64,000 bases of DNA, from the NCBI GenBank assembly GCA_965220715.1, contig OZ244843.1:3410001-3474000 (forward strand). The letters run 5' to 3'. A model generated the notes under the pieces. That model did no database searches. It had not been told where the DNA came from and was given only the letters and a program-made list of their open reading frames with translations. Positions 26,002 to 34,798 of the stretch are shown here, in pieces (position 1 is the stretch's first letter; each line of letters begins with the position of its first letter). The position numbers and the translations under genes are program-made. This DNA comes from Bin5 sp965220715. Its GTDB lineage: Bacteria > Chloroflexota > Anaerolineae > Caldilineales > Caldilineaceae.

Positions 26002-27117
26002 ATGAAAATCCAGAAGATTACTCCCTTTCTTGTAGACAGATTCTTGCTAGTGCGCGTCTACACCGATCAAGGCATCATCGGCAACGGCGAGGCCGGCCTC
26101 TGGGCGCATCATGGCATGGTCCACCGCGCCATCCTCGATCTGAGCGACTACTATATTGGCAAGGACCCCTCCCGCATCGAACACCACTACCAGACCGTCA
26201 GCCGCGATACGCATTTCATGGGCGCCGCGCTCAGCGCCGCCCTCAGCGCCATCGACATCGCCCTGTGGGATATCGCCGGCCAGGCCGTAGGCCAGCCGGT
26301 GCATCAACTGCTCGGCGGCCGCGTGCGGGACAAAATCAAGGTTTTTGCCAATGTGAACGGCGCCACCGTCGACGAATGCACCGCCAGTGCCCAGGAGCAA
26401 GTTGGGGCCGGCTATATCTCTTTGCGCATGTCGCCCTTCCTGCCCGGCTTCGAGCGCAAGACACCGTCCAATGTAATTGGCGATGCCATCGCCATGGTCG
26501 CCGCCGTACGCGAAGCCGTCGGCTACAACATCGACCTGGGGCTGGAGATCCACCGTAACTTGCGCCCCGAGGAGGCGATAACCCTGTCCCGCGAACTGCT
26601 TCCTTTTCGCCTCCTCTACTACGAAGACCCACTGGCTCCGGAGAGTCTGGAGGCGATGGAGTACATCGCAAAGGCCGTCCCACTGCCCATGGCCACCGGT
26701 GAACGATTCTACAATATCTTCCAATTCAAAGACCTGATCGACCGCAAAATCGTGAGTCTCATCCGGCCCGACCTTTCCCTTGCCGGCGGCTATACCCAAG
26801 TCAGGAAGATCGCGGCCATCGCCGAATCAGCCTTTGTCGGCATATTCCCCCACCTGATGGGCAGCCCCGTCAACATCGCTGCCTTCTGCCAACTCGACGC
26901 ATCGATACCCAACTACGTCCTGATGGAAAGCCATCCTACCGCCGACGCTTTCAATGAAATTGTCGATTGCCCGGTCGAACGTCAGGGAGGATACCTTCTT
27001 GTTTCCGACCGCCCGGGCATAGGCCTCCAGATCCAAGAGCACAAACTGGGCCGCTATCCCCATCAATCCAAAACGATCCTCGGCAACTTTCACGTCGACG
27101 GCTCGGTAGCGCATTAG
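26002..27117 (+). CDS. Galactonate dehydratase-like enolase-superfamily enzyme, copy 2
   Basis: 371 residues, start MKIQKITPFLVDRFLL, same length and active-site layout as copy 1. E182 and H184 are in GLEIHRN, E208 in YYEDP, E234 in ATGER and H284 in FPHLMGSP. The Glu for Asp at the first metal position is kept in both copies, so it is not a random lesion. The ATG has GGAGAG nine bases upstream. An intact TPP-dependent enzyme follows after 22 bp. The pair probably converts a sugar acid to a keto-deoxy acid and then acts on a 2-keto acid. Copy 2 is likely the functional unit. Confidence 0.9.
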   Translation: MKIQKITPFLVDRFLLVRVYTDQGIIGNGEAGLWAHHGMVHRAILDLSDYYIGKDPSRIEHHYQTVSRDTHFMGAALSAALSAIDIALWDIAGQAVGQPVHQLLGGRVRDKIKVFANVNGATVDECTASAQEQVGAGYISLRMSPFLPGFERKTPSNVIGDAIAMVAAVREAVGYNIDLGLEIHRNLRPEEAITLSRELLPFRLLYYEDPLAPESLEAMEYIAKAVPLPMATGERFYNIFQFKDLIDRKIVSLIRPDLSLAGGYTQVRKIAAIAESAFVGIFPHLMGSPVNIAAFCQLDASIPNYVLMESHPTADAFNEIVDCPVERQGGYLLVSDRPGIGLQIQEHKLGRYPHQSKTILGNFHVDGSVAH

Positions 27118-27139
27118 TGCGCGGCGAGGAATTCTCCTG

Positions 27140-28777
27140 ATGAAAAAAATGAAAACCGGCGGCGAAGCCCTTGTCGACGGCCTTCTCTCTCACGGAATCG
27201 ACACGATCTTTGGCCTGCCCGGCGTGCAGAACGACTACTTCTATACCGCCGTCTACGACGCTCGCGACCGTATGCGCGTCATTCACACACGCCACGAACA
27301 AGGTGCAGCCTACATGGCCCTCGGCTACGCGCTCGCCTCCGGCAAGACCGGCGTTTACGTTGTCGTGCCCGGCCCCGGCTTCCTCAATACCACCGCGGCC
27401 CTCTCAACCGCCTACGCCACCAACGCGCCCGTCCTCTGCCTCACCGGCCAGATACATTCCGACCAGATCGGCCGCGGCTACGGCATGCTTCACGAAATCC
27501 CCGACCAGCTGGGGATGATGAGCGCGCTGACCAAGTGGGCGCGGCGTGCCGAAAGCCCCGCCGAGGTACCCACCCTGCTTGCCGAGGCGCTGAGCGCAAT
27601 GCGCTCCGACCGGCCCCGGCCCGTTGGCTTGGAGGTACCGTTGAACGTCCTTTCCGGCAAGGCCGAACTCGACGACAGCCCCATTCCCCTGGCCTTGACC
27701 CGCCCCGCAGTTGACGGCGACGCTGTCGAAGAAGCGGCTCGGCTACTGAGTAGCGCACAGAATCCCGCCATATTTGTCGGCGGCGGTGCAATTGACGCGG
27801 CGGAAGAAATCCGCACGCTTGCCGAGACTCTGCAGGCGCCGGTCATCGCCAGCGGCGGCGGACGCGGCATCCTCTCCAGCCTCCACCCATTCAGCCATTC
27901 ATACGGCCCCGGCCAGCGCCTGTGGGAACAGGCCGACGTCGTCATCTCCATCGGCACCCGCCTGTCCACCCCGCTGATGCAGTGGGCCAAACCGGACAAC
28001 ATGCGCCTGATACGCGTCGACATAGACCCGCAGGAACTTGGCCGTTTCGCCCCGCCGGATGTCGCGCTGCTGGCCGACTGTCGTGACGCCCTGCAGGCGC
28101 TCTTGCCCGCTCTGGCGCGCTACGACCGCGACCGGCCCTCCCGACGTGTCGAGATGTTGGCGCTGCATGATGAAATGGACGCAATCTATGAACTGATTCA
28201 GCCGCAGATGCAGTATGTCCGTGCCATCCGTGAGGCCCTGCCGGACGACGGTATCTATGTCGAGGAGATTACCCAAATCGGTTACGTTACCCGCGCAGCC
28301 ATGCCGGTCTATCAGCCCCGCACCTACCTCGCTGCCAACTATCAGGGCACGCTGGGCTGGGGCTTCCCGACCGCGCTCGGCGCCAAAGTGGCCGCTCCCG
28401 ATCGCCCAGTTCTCAGCGTCACCGGCGACGGCGGCTTTCTCTTCGCCGCCACCGAAATGGCGACCGCGGTCAAACACCGCATCAACACGGTGACGGTCGT
28501 CTTCAACGACAGTGCCTTTGGCAACGTGCGCCGCATGCAAAAAGAGCGCTACGGCGGGCGTGTTATCGCCAGCGAACTGCACAATCCAGACTTCGTCGCC
28601 TTCGCCGAGTCCTTTGGCGCCTGTGGACTGCGCGTGCATTCACCGGGCGAACTGCAAGACGCTCTGGCCGACGCCTTTGCCGCCGACACACCGGTCCTGA
28701 TAGAGGTTCCGGTTGGGGAGATGCCCGCCCCCTGGACCAGTATGTCCGCCCCCACAGCGCGGAAAAAGGGAGGATGA
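27140..28777 (+). CDS. Thiamine-diphosphate-dependent enzyme, acetolactate synthase/decarboxylase family, intact copy 2
   Basis: 545 residues with the usual three domains. The catalytic Glu is E53 in RHEQGAAYMALG. The central domain includes NPAIFVGGGAI, and the ThDP motif starts at GDGGFLFAATE (about residue 430) and ends with N in FNDSAFGN (about 455). The family carboligates or decarboxylates 2-keto acids in the cytoplasm. No regulatory small subunit (ilvN type) is adjacent, and genomic context points to sugar-acid catabolism rather than branched-chain synthesis. Its own ATG lies 22 bp after the dehydratase. The paralogue at 21586 is dead. Exact substrate unknown. Confidence 0.9.
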   Translation: MKKMKTGGEALVDGLLSHGIDTIFGLPGVQNDYFYTAVYDARDRMRVIHTRHEQGAAYMALGYALASGKTGVYVVVPGPGFLNTTAALSTAYATNAPVLCLTGQIHSDQIGRGYGMLHEIPDQLGMMSALTKWARRAESPAEVPTLLAEALSAMRSDRPRPVGLEVPLNVLSGKAELDDSPIPLALTRPAVDGDAVEEAARLLSSAQNPAIFVGGGAIDAAEEIRTLAETLQAPVIASGGGRGILSSLHPFSHSYGPGQRLWEQADVVISIGTRLSTPLMQWAKPDNMRLIRVDIDPQELGRFAPPDVALLADCRDALQALLPALARYDRDRPSRRVEMLALHDEMDAIYELIQPQMQYVRAIREALPDDGIYVEEITQIGYVTRAAMPVYQPRTYLAANYQGTLGWGFPTALGAKVAAPDRPVLSVTGDGGFLFAATEMATAVKHRINTVTVVFNDSAFGNVRRMQKERYGGRVIASELHNPDFVAFAESFGACGLRVHSPGELQDALADAFAADTPVLIEVPVGEMPAPWTSMSAPTARKKGG

Positions 28778-28811
28778 TCCGAGTTGGGCAGCATATTTCG
28801 TGCCCGCTTCA

Positions 28812-29117
28812 CTACCAACTGGCCGCCAGGCTCTCCACAAATTCCCGGTGTTCCGGGGATACGATGCCCCCCTCCACCAATTGAATCAACTCCGCCACTC
28901 TCCCCTCCCAGAACCAGTCGGACCTAAACCAAAACCCCGGCAAAACCTGGCTGCGTAGCACACCCGAATCGCCCGGCTCTACCACTACGTATTCGCCATC
29001 CGCCAGCCGGAAAAAGCGCGACTCGAGCTCGCAGGCCAGCAACACAAGAAACTCCCGCACACCGTTTCTCTGGTAAATGTTCAACTTGCTGTGCAGATCG
29101 TATGACGAACTGCTGGC
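28812..29117 (-). pseudogene. Truncated Uma2 gene (3' part only)
   Basis: Nearly identical to the C-terminal ~100 residues of the Uma2 gene at 24810 (YQRNGVREFLVLLACELESR; FWFRSDWFWEGRVAELIQLV). Similarity stops at about 29117 within the codons for YDLHS, where GH51 sequence of opposite orientation begins. The 5' half and start are gone. It lies 35 bp after the intact TPP gene. Confidence 0.88.
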
Positions 29118-29118
29118 C

Positions 29119-29430
29119 GCCAGCGCCTCCCGCGATCACGTCGGGCGCGTCAATCTCTCCCTCAGCAACCTCCACCCAACAAGCGCCGCGTCCGTCCGTT
29201 GCGACGTAAGGGGCTTGGACGTTGCCCTACTAAACGGCCGTGTGCTCACCGCAGCCAAAATCGACGCGCACAACACCTCTGACGCGCCTGAACAGGTGCA
29301 GCCGCAGCCATTCACCCAAGCCAAAATTATGAATGGTGGACTGGACATTCTCCTGCAGGCAAAGTCGGTTGTCGCACTGACAATGCAAGGGCGCGCCACC
29401 GCCGGGAAGGCTGAACTGCCTGTCTATTGA
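29119..29430 (+). pseudogene. Remnant of GH51 alpha-L-arabinofuranosidase, C-terminal part
   Basis: Reads ASASRDHVGRVNLSLSNL, then GRVLTAAKIDAHNTSDAPEQ, VQPQPFTQAKI, LLQAKSVVALTM. This is the C-terminal beta-sandwich of GH51 arabinofuranosidases (typically GRVLTA...AHNTFDAP...PKSVVVLEL). The frame is open to a TGA at 29428 but has no start of its own. It is fused head-on to the truncated Uma2 gene. Together with the fragment at 25651 it shows that a GH51 gene once followed Uma2. Confidence 0.82.
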
Positions 29431-29478
29431 ATTCGTGGTAGCGGGTCTGAATACGCTCTCGGAGCTGTTGAGGGTATG

Positions 29479-30054
29479 CTATCTGCGCGACGATGTTTCT
29501 TGCGTGGGTCGGAAAGCCGAGTCGCTCTCCGCCATCTCCTGGGACGGCGACGCCCCTGACGATTCAACTCTGTTCCTGGAGTCGCCCTGCCCGTCGACTG
29601 CTGAAGGATCACTCTCAAGCTGGTCGGTGCCGCAGCTTACGCAGATGCTCCATTCCTGGCGCATCGCCTTGCCGCAACTCGAGCAGGCAAATCGCAATTG
29701 GCTATGGCAGTTTGAGCAAAAGTTCCAGTTGTCCTTGACAGGTACACCGCAGCGGTTGCAGGAAAGAGTCGCCTCCAACTCCCTGAGCAGAGACTCCTCT
29801 TCCAATGCGCGATCGAAGACATCGGCCAGAGTTTCCCTGGGGCGGATCATCATGTAGAGCACGAGGCCGACGAGAGGAAAGATGAGGACCAGCAAGCTGG
29901 CTAGTGCAATCGCGAGCCAGTCCCGTGTCCGGCTGCGAATGTCATTAAATGTCCATATGCCCATTGCCACCCAGAAGGCAAAAAAGAACGCGCCCATGAG
30001 AGCAACGAAGATGCCGATTAGGGTTGCAATCGTGTTGGACAGTTCCGCCAGCAT
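29479..30054 (-). CDS. Membrane-anchored double zinc-ribbon protein
   Basis: 191 residues. Two membrane helices at about residues 8-32 and 47-70 (IGIFVALMGAFFFAFWVAMG; LAIALASLLVLIFPLVGLVL) are followed by a cytoplasmic part with eight cysteines in four CxxC pairs. These are C99/C102, C113/C116, C124/C127 and C138/C141, the double-zinc-ribbon pattern. The tail is Ser/Glu-rich and disordered. Such proteins occur widely in Chloroflexi, often with unknown roles. It stands alone, with no operon partner. Confidence 0.8.
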   Translation of the reverse strand: MLAELSNTIATLIGIFVALMGAFFFAFWVAMGIWTFNDIRSRTRDWLAIALASLLVLIFPLVGLVLYMMIRPRETLADVFDRALEEESLLRELEATLSCNRCGVPVKDNWNFCSNCHSQLRFACSSCGKAMRQEWSICVSCGTDQLESDPSAVDGQGDSRNRVESSGASPSQEMAESDSAFRPTQETSSRR

Positions 30055-30846
30055 TCGGTTCTCCTGTCAGTTCGCGGGGACGACCTCTGATAGTATTCGT
30101 AGCCGCAGCACAATTCACAACTTTCCGGAATCGGGCATTCGGGGATTATAGCCCACCCGTCCAATAAGCCCAAAAAGCAAGGGAAATATGTGCCTGGAAA
30201 TACAAGCCCCTACTCTAGTTGCACTTGAAAGACTTGTGAAACACCGTGTGACTCGCTAGCGGGCGGTCGCCAACTCCTCCGTCTCCTCGAACTGGCGGAC
30301 CGCGCGCTCAAATTGGTCTCGGCTTGGTCTCGGCATTCAGGACTGTAGACCCCTACCACAAGCCTGTCATATTCCATCAGCGTTTCGGACGGCGCTTGTT
30401 CGCCGGGCTGGAGGCAATTATCGTTGATGCAATCCGCTTTGTCGAGAATACGCACCGAGCATTCCTTTTTCTAGTACCTTCGGTCCATATTTTCTTATTT
30501 TTTGATTCGATTGTGCCAAGACGACTGTTGTGATATGTATATTGGAAGATAGAAAGTCGCGGATACGCAGAGTTGTCTCTTTTGACAGGGATTTGATAAG
30601 TTAAGTTGACTGTCCCGTAAAGTAATCTTACCCGACTCTTGCCGGGCGAGAAAAGAAACTCACTGTTGCCCTTACTGTTTTCTCTTGACCTGCGGGGTGC
30701 TGTCCTGCCCCTGGTGGACCGCGACCTCCCTTTTCAGTTAACGCCGCGTCCACGTTTCACGTTCCAGGCTCTGACGCCATATCCGGTTTCTGGCGCGGCT
30801 CATTAACCATAGTACGTCAGGCACATTTCTAATTTCGTAAACCCTG
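30055..30846. other. Intergenic region without a supported gene
   Basis: About 0.8 kb before the aap promoter. A minus-strand frame at 30210-30455 (EYDRLVVGVYSPECRDQ and onward) looks faintly protein-like but has no recognised family or start signal. It may be a gene fragment. Confidence 0.4.
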
Positions 30847-30875
30847 TTGTTATGAAATAGGAGTTGTATTATACT
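30847..30875 (+). promoter_or_regulatory. Promoter candidate for aapJQMP
   Basis: TTGTTA at 30847-30852, 17-bp spacer, TATACT at 30870-30875, about 175 bp upstream of aapJ. This leaves a long 5' leader in which I see no known riboswitch. Confidence 0.45.
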
Positions 30876-31051
30876 TGATAGCAACCCTTTCCTTTCGGTT
30901 GTCCCTGCAGGAGAGACTGGTCGAACTATGCAGACAATTGGCTCGCGGGCACCGCTGTTACGCTCGGCCATGTTATGTCTCACCGTTCGTCAACCGTTGA
31001 CGAACTAAGAAACTTGAATCCCTTTCCACCATCCCTTACAAGGAGCGCAGA

Positions 31052-32152
31052 ATGACGAGCATGAGGAAATTTAACAAAGCCGGCATGATCCTGTCAATGG
31101 TTATTGGCATGATCATTGCCGCCTGCATGAGTCCTGCAGCAGGACCCGAAGTCGTCGAGTCGGACGAGGCCGCGGCGCCGGCGATGCAGGAGGAGATGCA
31201 GTCGACCTTGAGCATTGTTCAGGATCGGGGCAAACTGGTCTGCATCAGCAACGCACTTCTGCCCGGCTTCGGTTTCCTGGATTCCGAAGGCAACTTCTCC
31301 GGCTTTGACGTCGATTACTGCCGCGCGATTGCCGCAGCAATATTTGGCGATGCCGACGCCCTCGAGGTTAGGCCCGCTTCCGCAAAGGAACGCTTCACCA
31401 TCCTGTCCAGCGGTGAAGGCGACGTCATTATCCGCAACACCACCTGGACGATGTCCCGCGATACCGACCTGGGCATGAACTTTGGCCCCACCACCTTCTA
31501 CGATGGCCAGGGCCTCATGGTGCGCAAGGGAAGCGGTGTCCAGACTCTGGCTGATCTGCAGGGCGCGTCCGTCTGTGTTGTTACCGGCACGACCACTGAA
31601 CTTAACCTTGCCGACCAGTTCTCGGCTGCCGGTGTCAGCTACGAAGCCGTCGTATTCGAGGACTTTGACCAGTCCTTCAACGCCTATGACGAAGGCCGCT
31701 GCGACGCCGTCACCACCGACAAGTCCAGCCTCGTGTCCCGCCAGACCGTGCTGACCGTGCCCGAAGATCACGTCATTCTGAACGTGACGCTCTCCAAAGA
31801 GCCCCTGGGACCGGCCGTCCGCCACGGCGATGACCAGTGGTTCGACATCGTCAACTGGGTCGTCTACGCCACCATGCTGGCCGAAGAGATGGGCATCACC
31901 TCCCAGAATATCGACAGCTTCATGGACAGCAACGACCCCAACGTGCGCAAGCTGCTTGGCCTGGAAGGCGATTTCTGCGCCAAAGTCGGCATCTCCAATG
32001 CCGGCTGTTTCGCGGATGTGATCTCGCAGCTCGGCAACTACGCCGAAATCTACAACCGCAACCTCGGCCCGCAGACAGTTTTTGACCTGCCGCGTGGCCT
32101 GAACAGCCTCTACTCCGATGGCGGCATCCTCTACGCGCCGCCGATTCGCTAA
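31052..32152 (+). CDS. aapJ: General L-amino-acid ABC transporter substrate-binding lipoprotein
   Basis: 366 residues. A Sec lipoprotein signal leads to IIAACMS (Cys near residue 25), then an acidic linker and the periplasmic-binding fold. The AapJ/BztA stretch is distinctive: FSGFDVDYCRAIAAAIFGDA, AKERFTILSSGEGDVIIRNT, TWTMSRDTDLGMNFGPTTFY, DGQGLMVRKGSG, VVTGTTTELNLADQFSAAG, KEPLGPAVRHGDDQWFDIVN. AapJ feeds a broad-range polar amino acid importer. The ATG has AAGGAGCGCAG upstream. It is the first gene of a complete aapJQMP operon, and a long hairpin separates it from aapQ. Confidence 0.93.
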   Translation: MTSMRKFNKAGMILSMVIGMIIAACMSPAAGPEVVESDEAAAPAMQEEMQSTLSIVQDRGKLVCISNALLPGFGFLDSEGNFSGFDVDYCRAIAAAIFGDADALEVRPASAKERFTILSSGEGDVIIRNTTWTMSRDTDLGMNFGPTTFYDGQGLMVRKGSGVQTLADLQGASVCVVTGTTTELNLADQFSAAGVSYEAVVFEDFDQSFNAYDEGRCDAVTTDKSSLVSRQTVLTVPEDHVILNVTLSKEPLGPAVRHGDDQWFDIVNWVVYATMLAEEMGITSQNIDSFMDSNDPNVRKLLGLEGDFCAKVGISNAGCFADVISQLGNYAEIYNRNLGPQTVFDLPRGLNSLYSDGGILYAPPIR

Positions 32153-32165
32153 ATCTCTTGAAATG

Positions 32166-32197
32166 GTTCGCGGCCAGTCACCTGACTGGCCGCGAAC
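32166..32197 (+). promoter_or_regulatory. Intercistronic stem-loop after aapJ
   Basis: A perfect 15-bp stem GTTCGCGGCCAGTCA / TGACTGGCCGCGAAC with a two-base loop begins 13 bp after the aapJ stop. There is no T-tract. Such structures protect the upstream mRNA and raise binding protein over permease. Confidence 0.7.
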
Positions 32198-32221
32198 TAC
32201 GAACCACGAAAGAGGCAGCCT

Positions 32222-33406
32222 ATGCAGGAAGTCCATGCCAGTCAGGTGCGCCCCCCTTTCTATCGCGATGAACGGGTTCTGAGCATTCTCAGCCAGGTCC
32301 TGGTCGTCGCCGTCGTCGTCGGGCTGGGACTCTTCTTCTACAACAACATGATCACCGGGCTGCGGCAGAAGCACACGATCGCAATCAGCTTCAGTTTCCT
32401 CAGCCAGGCGGCCGGCTTCGATATCGGCGAGAGCCTTATCGAATACTCCCGCGAAAAAACCTACGCCCGCGCCTTCGTGGTCGGCCTTCTGAATACTTTC
32501 CAGGTAGCCTTCCTCGGAATCATCTTTGCCACCGCGCTCGGCATCGCGGTCGGCGTAATGCGCCTATCCAAGAATTATCTAATCAGCCGCATCGCCGCCG
32601 TCTATATCGAAATATTCCGTAACATCCCCCTGCTCGTGCTGCTGATCTTCTGGGCGCAGGCCGTCTTTCTCAAGCTGCCGCGCGTGGCCGACGCCATCAT
32701 CCTGCCCGGCCCCATCTTCCTCAGCAATCGCGGCATCGCCATCCCCTGGGGCAGCCCAACCGAATCCTGGAATACCTATCTGATCATCCTGGGCGCGGGG
32801 ATTATCCTCGGCGCGGTTATCGCCATTTTCCTGCGCGAACAGGGCAAGCGCACCGGCCGCATGCCGCTCATCACCCTCTGGTTCCTGGTAACCGTCGCCG
32901 CCGTCGGCCTCGTCGGCTGGATCGTCCTGCCGCAGCCATTGACGCTCGACCAACCATTTCTCGAAGGATTCAACACAGTGGGCGGGCAGATGCTCAGCCA
33001 GCAGTTCATGGCCCTGCTCTCCGGACTTATCATTTATACTGCCGCCTTCATCGCCGAAGTTGTGCGCGCTGGGATCCAGTCCGTTTCCAAGGGCCAGCGA
33101 GAGGCCTCAACTGCGCTGGGGCTTTCACCGCCGCAAACCTTGCGACTCATCATCTTCCCACAGGCACTGCGCGTCATCATCCCGCCCCTCACCAGCCAGT
33201 ACCTGAATCTGACCAAAAACTCCTCCCTGGCCATCGCCATCGGCTATCCCGACCTTTTCGCCGTGGCCGGCAACACCATCCTGAATCAGACCGGCCGGGA
33301 GATCGAAATGTTTTCCATGATCATGGGCACCTACCTGTCACTCAGCCTGTTGACTTCCTTCCTCATGAATATCTACAACCGGCGCATCCGCCTGGTTGAA
33401 AGATAA
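32222..33406 (+). CDS. aapQ: General L-amino-acid ABC transporter permease
   Basis: 394 residues with about eight membrane segments, including one early helix (VLVVAVVVGLGLFFYNNMI). An insertion of about 100 residues lies between the first and second halves of the transport domain, as in AapQ/BztB. The EAA-like cytoplasmic loop is ASTALGLSPPQTLRLIIFPQ. The His/Glu-Asp amino-acid permease signature VEIFRNIPLL-type sequence appears as IEIFRNIPLLVLLIFW. It pairs with AapM to form the channel. Confidence 0.93.
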   Translation: MQEVHASQVRPPFYRDERVLSILSQVLVVAVVVGLGLFFYNNMITGLRQKHTIAISFSFLSQAAGFDIGESLIEYSREKTYARAFVVGLLNTFQVAFLGIIFATALGIAVGVMRLSKNYLISRIAAVYIEIFRNIPLLVLLIFWAQAVFLKLPRVADAIILPGPIFLSNRGIAIPWGSPTESWNTYLIILGAGIILGAVIAIFLREQGKRTGRMPLITLWFLVTVAAVGLVGWIVLPQPLTLDQPFLEGFNTVGGQMLSQQFMALLSGLIIYTAAFIAEVVRAGIQSVSKGQREASTALGLSPPQTLRLIIFPQALRVIIPPLTSQYLNLTKNSSLAIAIGYPDLFAVAGNTILNQTGREIEMFSMIMGTYLSLSLLTSFLMNIYNRRIRLVER

Positions 33407-33512
33407 TCGTGGTTATAGCAACTGTCTCGTTGCAGCCGGTGGGCATCGGACACTGTCCTCGACCCACCACTAACTATCGACTGAGCCGTTATTTCGCAGG
33501 AGAATTTGAGCT

Positions 33513-34733
33513 ATGACGACAGCGGCTGGGGCGCCATCAGACCTCTCAATGCTGCCGCCGAGCGAGCGCAAAACCGTTCTGGGATGGATGCGCAGAAACC
33601 TCTTCAGCGACCTGTTCAACTCGGTCCTGACCGTGGCGGCGGCGGCCTTAATCTTTGTTCTTGCCCGCCTGCTGCTGCGCTGGGCCTTCAACACCGCCGA
33701 ATGGGGTGTGATTCCAGCAAACTTCAATCTGATCATGCGCGGGCAGTACCCGGCTGAGGAGGCTTGGCGTCTCTGGCTCGTCCTCTACCTGCTCGGCGTC
33801 GTCGTCGGGCTGATGTGGCAACTGATCAGCGGTAAGTTCAGCTTCGCTGCCCTCGTCCTTTTCGTAATTCCCCTCGCTCTGAGGGAGGTTCCTTTCTTCT
33901 CCTGGACGACGCGCTTCCACCTCCTGATCGTGGCCGCCGCCGGCGCCGGCGGATTCTACCTGGGCCGCTTCCTGCCGATCCAGCGCCGCGTGCGCGCCGC
34001 CGTCTACCTCCTGCTCGCCTACCTGGTTGTGATGCTCGTCATTTTGCGCGGCTACAGCGGTGACGCCGAACCGATGCCCACCGTGACCACCATCCTCTGG
34101 GGTGGCCTCTTGCTCTCATTGCTATTGGCCTTTTTCGGCATCACCCTCTCCTTCCCGCTCGGCGTCGTCCTCGCCCTTGGCCGCCAGTCCAAACTGCCGG
34201 CCATCCGCGCAGTGAGCGTGCTTTACATTGAATTCATCCGCGGCGTCCCGCTTATCAGCCTGCTTTTCATGGGCCAGGTCATGCTGCAGCTCTTTCTGCC
34301 CGACGGCTTCCCGCTCGTCGACCGCGTGCTGCGCGCCCTCGTTGCAATCACTCTCTTTTCCGCGGCATACACCGCCGAAAGCGTGCGCGGCGGCCTGCAA
34401 TCAATCTCCCGCGGTCAGTATGAGGCCGCCCAGGCCCTGGGCTTGAGCACATACCGGACCACGATGCACATCATCCTGCCGCAGGCCCTGCGCGCCGTCA
34501 TTCCAGTACTTGTAGGCCAGTTCATCAGTCTATTCAAAGACACGACGCTCGTCGCCCTGGTCGGATTGTTTGACCTGCTCGGCATAGCTCGCACAATTCT
34601 CGCCAACCCGGACTGGCTCGGCACCCAGCAGGAGGTCTTTTTACTCGTCGCCGTCCTCTTCTGGATCTTCAGCTACACAATGAGCTATGCCAGCCGCCGC
34701 CTCGAACAGCGCCTCGGTGTCGGCGAGCGCTGA
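33513..34733 (+). CDS. aapM: General L-amino-acid ABC transporter permease
   Basis: 406 residues. An extended N-terminal region with several hydrophobic helices precedes the canonical permease domain: ALGRQSKLPAIRAVSVLYIE, FIRGVPLISLLFMGQVMLQL, and the EAA loop AAQALGLSTYRTTMHIILPQ. This is the AapM/BztC arrangement. The ATG at 33513 has AGGAG at 33499-33503. It is the third gene of the operon. Confidence 0.93.
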   Translation: MTTAAGAPSDLSMLPPSERKTVLGWMRRNLFSDLFNSVLTVAAAALIFVLARLLLRWAFNTAEWGVIPANFNLIMRGQYPAEEAWRLWLVLYLLGVVVGLMWQLISGKFSFAALVLFVIPLALREVPFFSWTTRFHLLIVAAAGAGGFYLGRFLPIQRRVRAAVYLLLAYLVVMLVILRGYSGDAEPMPTVTTILWGGLLLSLLLAFFGITLSFPLGVVLALGRQSKLPAIRAVSVLYIEFIRGVPLISLLFMGQVMLQLFLPDGFPLVDRVLRALVAITLFSAAYTAESVRGGLQSISRGQYEAAQALGLSTYRTTMHIILPQALRAVIPVLVGQFISLFKDTTLVALVGLFDLLGIARTILANPDWLGTQQEVFLLVAVLFWIFSYTMSYASRRLEQRLGVGER

Positions 34734-34798
34734 GAGATATCTCAAGACCGGTAACCAAACGCAACCGTTATCGCAATAAGCTATACGAGGTACCCACC

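Noticed and set aside
31094..32374. 426-codon minus-strand frame opposite aapJ
   Set aside because: aapJ has a lipoprotein signal, family motifs and operon context; the opposite frame has none.
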